Shown: piece by piece, positions 5,285 through 5,793 of the stretch | Layout of the letters: each line of letters opens with the position of its first letter | How positions within the stretch are numbered: position 1 is the first letter of the stretch | Source: Lysobacterales bacterium | Lineage (GTDB): Bacteria > Pseudomonadota > Gammaproteobacteria > Xanthomonadales > Marinicellaceae | Length of the DNA stretch: 5,793 nt | Direction: 5' to 3' | Assembly: GCA_026990095.1 (NCBI GenBank) | Contig: JALSIL010000046.1 | Span: 1-5,793, forward strand | Notes under the pieces: model-generated | Databases searched by the model: none | What the model was told of the DNA's origin: nothing | Seen by the model: the letters and a program-made list of their open reading frames with translations, nothing else | Position numbers and translations under genes: made by a program

Positions 5285-5315
5285 TGTACACTACCACGCA
5301 GAGCGTGGGAGCGGG
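5285..5315 (-). repeat. CTCGTTCC...-type dispersed repeat, inverted copy with intact hairpin
   Basis: Read on the minus strand this is CCCGCTCCCACGCTCTGCG followed by TGGTAGTGTACA, aligning with the forward copy at 5216-5247. It keeps the central hairpin CCACGC (5294-5299), loop AGA, GCGTGG (5303-5308). Together with the forward copy it forms an inverted pair separated by 37 bp. Confidence 0.5.
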
Positions 5316-5338
5316 TTTAAGATATTTTAGTGGATTGA

Positions 5339-5515
5339 TTTCTCTATTGTAGACTGTTGGTGTATTTTGGGCAATTGCTTCACTGTTTTTACCATCAAGT
5401 TAATGATGGCTTGTGTTTACTGGATTATTGGGACAGTAAAGAATATTACAAACCTAAAATAGCCTTAAAAAATAAATCACCCGAGGGTTTTGCCGCTTAT
5501 GATAGCGTCTTTTGA
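5339..5515 (+). pseudogene. Possible 3' remnant of a coding sequence
   Basis: An open frame of 58 codons between a TGA at 5336 and a TGA at 5513 has no ATG. Its second half reads like protein: GLCLLDYWDSKEYYKPK, then IALKNKSPEGFAAYDSVF and stop. I do not recognise the family. It ends 15 bp before the MITE and begins beside the repeats, so it could be the tail of a gene whose 5' part was lost. The length is within what chance could give in AT-rich DNA, so this is weak. Confidence 0.15.
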
Positions 5516-5530
5516 GAAATACTCTATAAT

Positions 5531-5691
5531 AGAGACCTTTGCATAACTCGTGGCACGTGTTAAAAAGTTGCAAAAAACACCACTCTGCGTTAAAAAATTC
5601 GCAAATAGCGGGCTATTTGACTCATTTTTTGCCTTGATTGGTACTTTTTTCATTCTTTTTTACATCATCCCAGAGTTAGGCAAAGGTCTCT
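5531..5691. mobile_element. Palindromic MITE with 19-bp terminal inverted repeats
   Basis: The ends AGAGACCTTTGCATAACTC (5531-5549) and GAGTTAGGCAAAGGTCTCT (5673-5691) are complementary at 18 of 19 positions. TAATA stands directly outside GAGACC on the left (5527-5531) and outside GGTCTC on the right (5691-5695), so a target duplication of 3 to 5 bp (AAT or TAATA) is likely. The centre has a perfect 8-bp pair CAAATAGC (5602-5609) / GCTATTTG (5612-5619), and its midpoint coincides with that of the whole element, with A-rich and T-rich arms between. It therefore folds end to end as one hairpin. It has no transposase gene and is non-autonomous. The GAGACCTTTGCA ends resemble those I recall for IS5-family elements such as IS1106; this is from memory. 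Confidence 0.85.
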
Positions 5692-5722
5692 AATAGCCTT
5701 GCTTAACTTTTACCTGAAATAA

Positions 5723-5793
5723 ATGAATAAAACTGAAATCAAAAATATTGTGTTAATCACCATTGGTTCGTTATTTTTGGCAATGGGTGTGGT
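5723..5793 (+). CDS. N-terminus of a membrane protein, possibly YitT family (partial, runs off the end)
   Basis: The ATG at 5723 opens a frame to the end of the window: 23 complete codons, MNKTEIKN followed by IVLITIGSLFLAMGVV. A short charged N-terminus followed by a hydrophobic segment with a Gly-Ser pair and a Gly near its end fits a first transmembrane helix. The pattern resembles YitT/DUF161 proteins (hydrophobic helix with LGS and LxxGV), but so short a piece cannot settle this. The leader between MITE and ATG has only 31 bp and no clear SD, so the promoter must lie in or before the MITE. Confidence 0.4.
   Translation, partial: MNKTEIKNIVLITIGSLFLAMGV

Larger units (their letters stand above)
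4810..5722. other. Gene-poor, repeat-dense interval
   Basis: About 900 bp without a convincing gene. Left to right it holds the orphan terminator, three CGTCATTGCGAGG-type units, two CTCGTTCC-type units, a possible ORF remnant and one complete MITE. Nothing recognisable was found in 4913-4992 or 5145-5215 on either strand. It looks like a site where small non-coding elements accumulate. Confidence 0.7.

Noticed and set aside
4993..5315. CRISPR array
   Set aside because: The repeats are few, in mixed orientation and unevenly spaced, with no regular spacers and no cas genes nearby.

Overview
The window is AT-rich chromosomal DNA, most likely from a gammaproteobacterium. That assignment rests on three things: an FtrA/GlxA-type regulator divergent from a rhodanese gene, a strong Shine-Dalgarno at the head of the operon, and dispersed repeats (CGTCATTGCGAGG type and CTCGTTCC...GGGAATGCAT type) that I remember from AT-rich gammaproteobacteria. 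No rRNA, tRNA or taxonomic marker is present, so this is an inference. The middle of the window (about 3205-4780) looks different and resembles gene-cassette DNA of the sort I associate with Bacteroidetes and integron-like arrays.

Left part (19-3138): a GlxA/FtrA-family transcription regulator on the minus strand diverges from a tight plus-strand operon of four genes: a single-domain rhodanese, a GNAT acetyltransferase, a cyclase/kynurenine-formamidase-fold protein, and a second, SSAT-like GNAT acetyltransferase. All three junctions inside the operon are 4-base ATGA overlaps, so translation is probably coupled. The 180-bp divergent region carries two inverted repeats that could be operators. 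The operon looks like a small unit for sulfur or amine/amide metabolism under the regulator; the substrate is unknown. The cyclase carries an altered metal-binding motif (NTGTYLDTPFH).

Middle part (3139-4810): two unrelated minus-strand genes are each bounded by inverted repeats whose ends read GTTAG(G)CAC. One encodes a 219-aa protein with a PD-(D/E)XK-like signature (D96, E107-x-K109), a candidate nuclease. The other encodes a 198-aa protein of unknown function with His-rich conserved-looking motifs. A 47-bp direct repeat (43/47 identical) follows each gene on its 3' side, and the stop codon of the nuclease-like gene lies inside the repeat end (GCCTAAC). This is the geometry of integron cassettes with attC sites, but no integrase is in view. 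The insertion may have separated the left operon from its terminator, because a plus-strand terminator hairpin without any plus-strand gene before it lies at 4863-4912.

Right part (4810-5722): a gene-poor stretch of repeats. It holds an inverted pair of CGTCATTGCGAGG units plus a third, decayed unit, two inverted CTCGTTCC-type units, a possible ORF remnant, and a complete 161-bp palindromic MITE with 19-bp terminal inverted repeats. The MITE sits 31 bp upstream of the start of a membrane-protein gene that runs off the right end.
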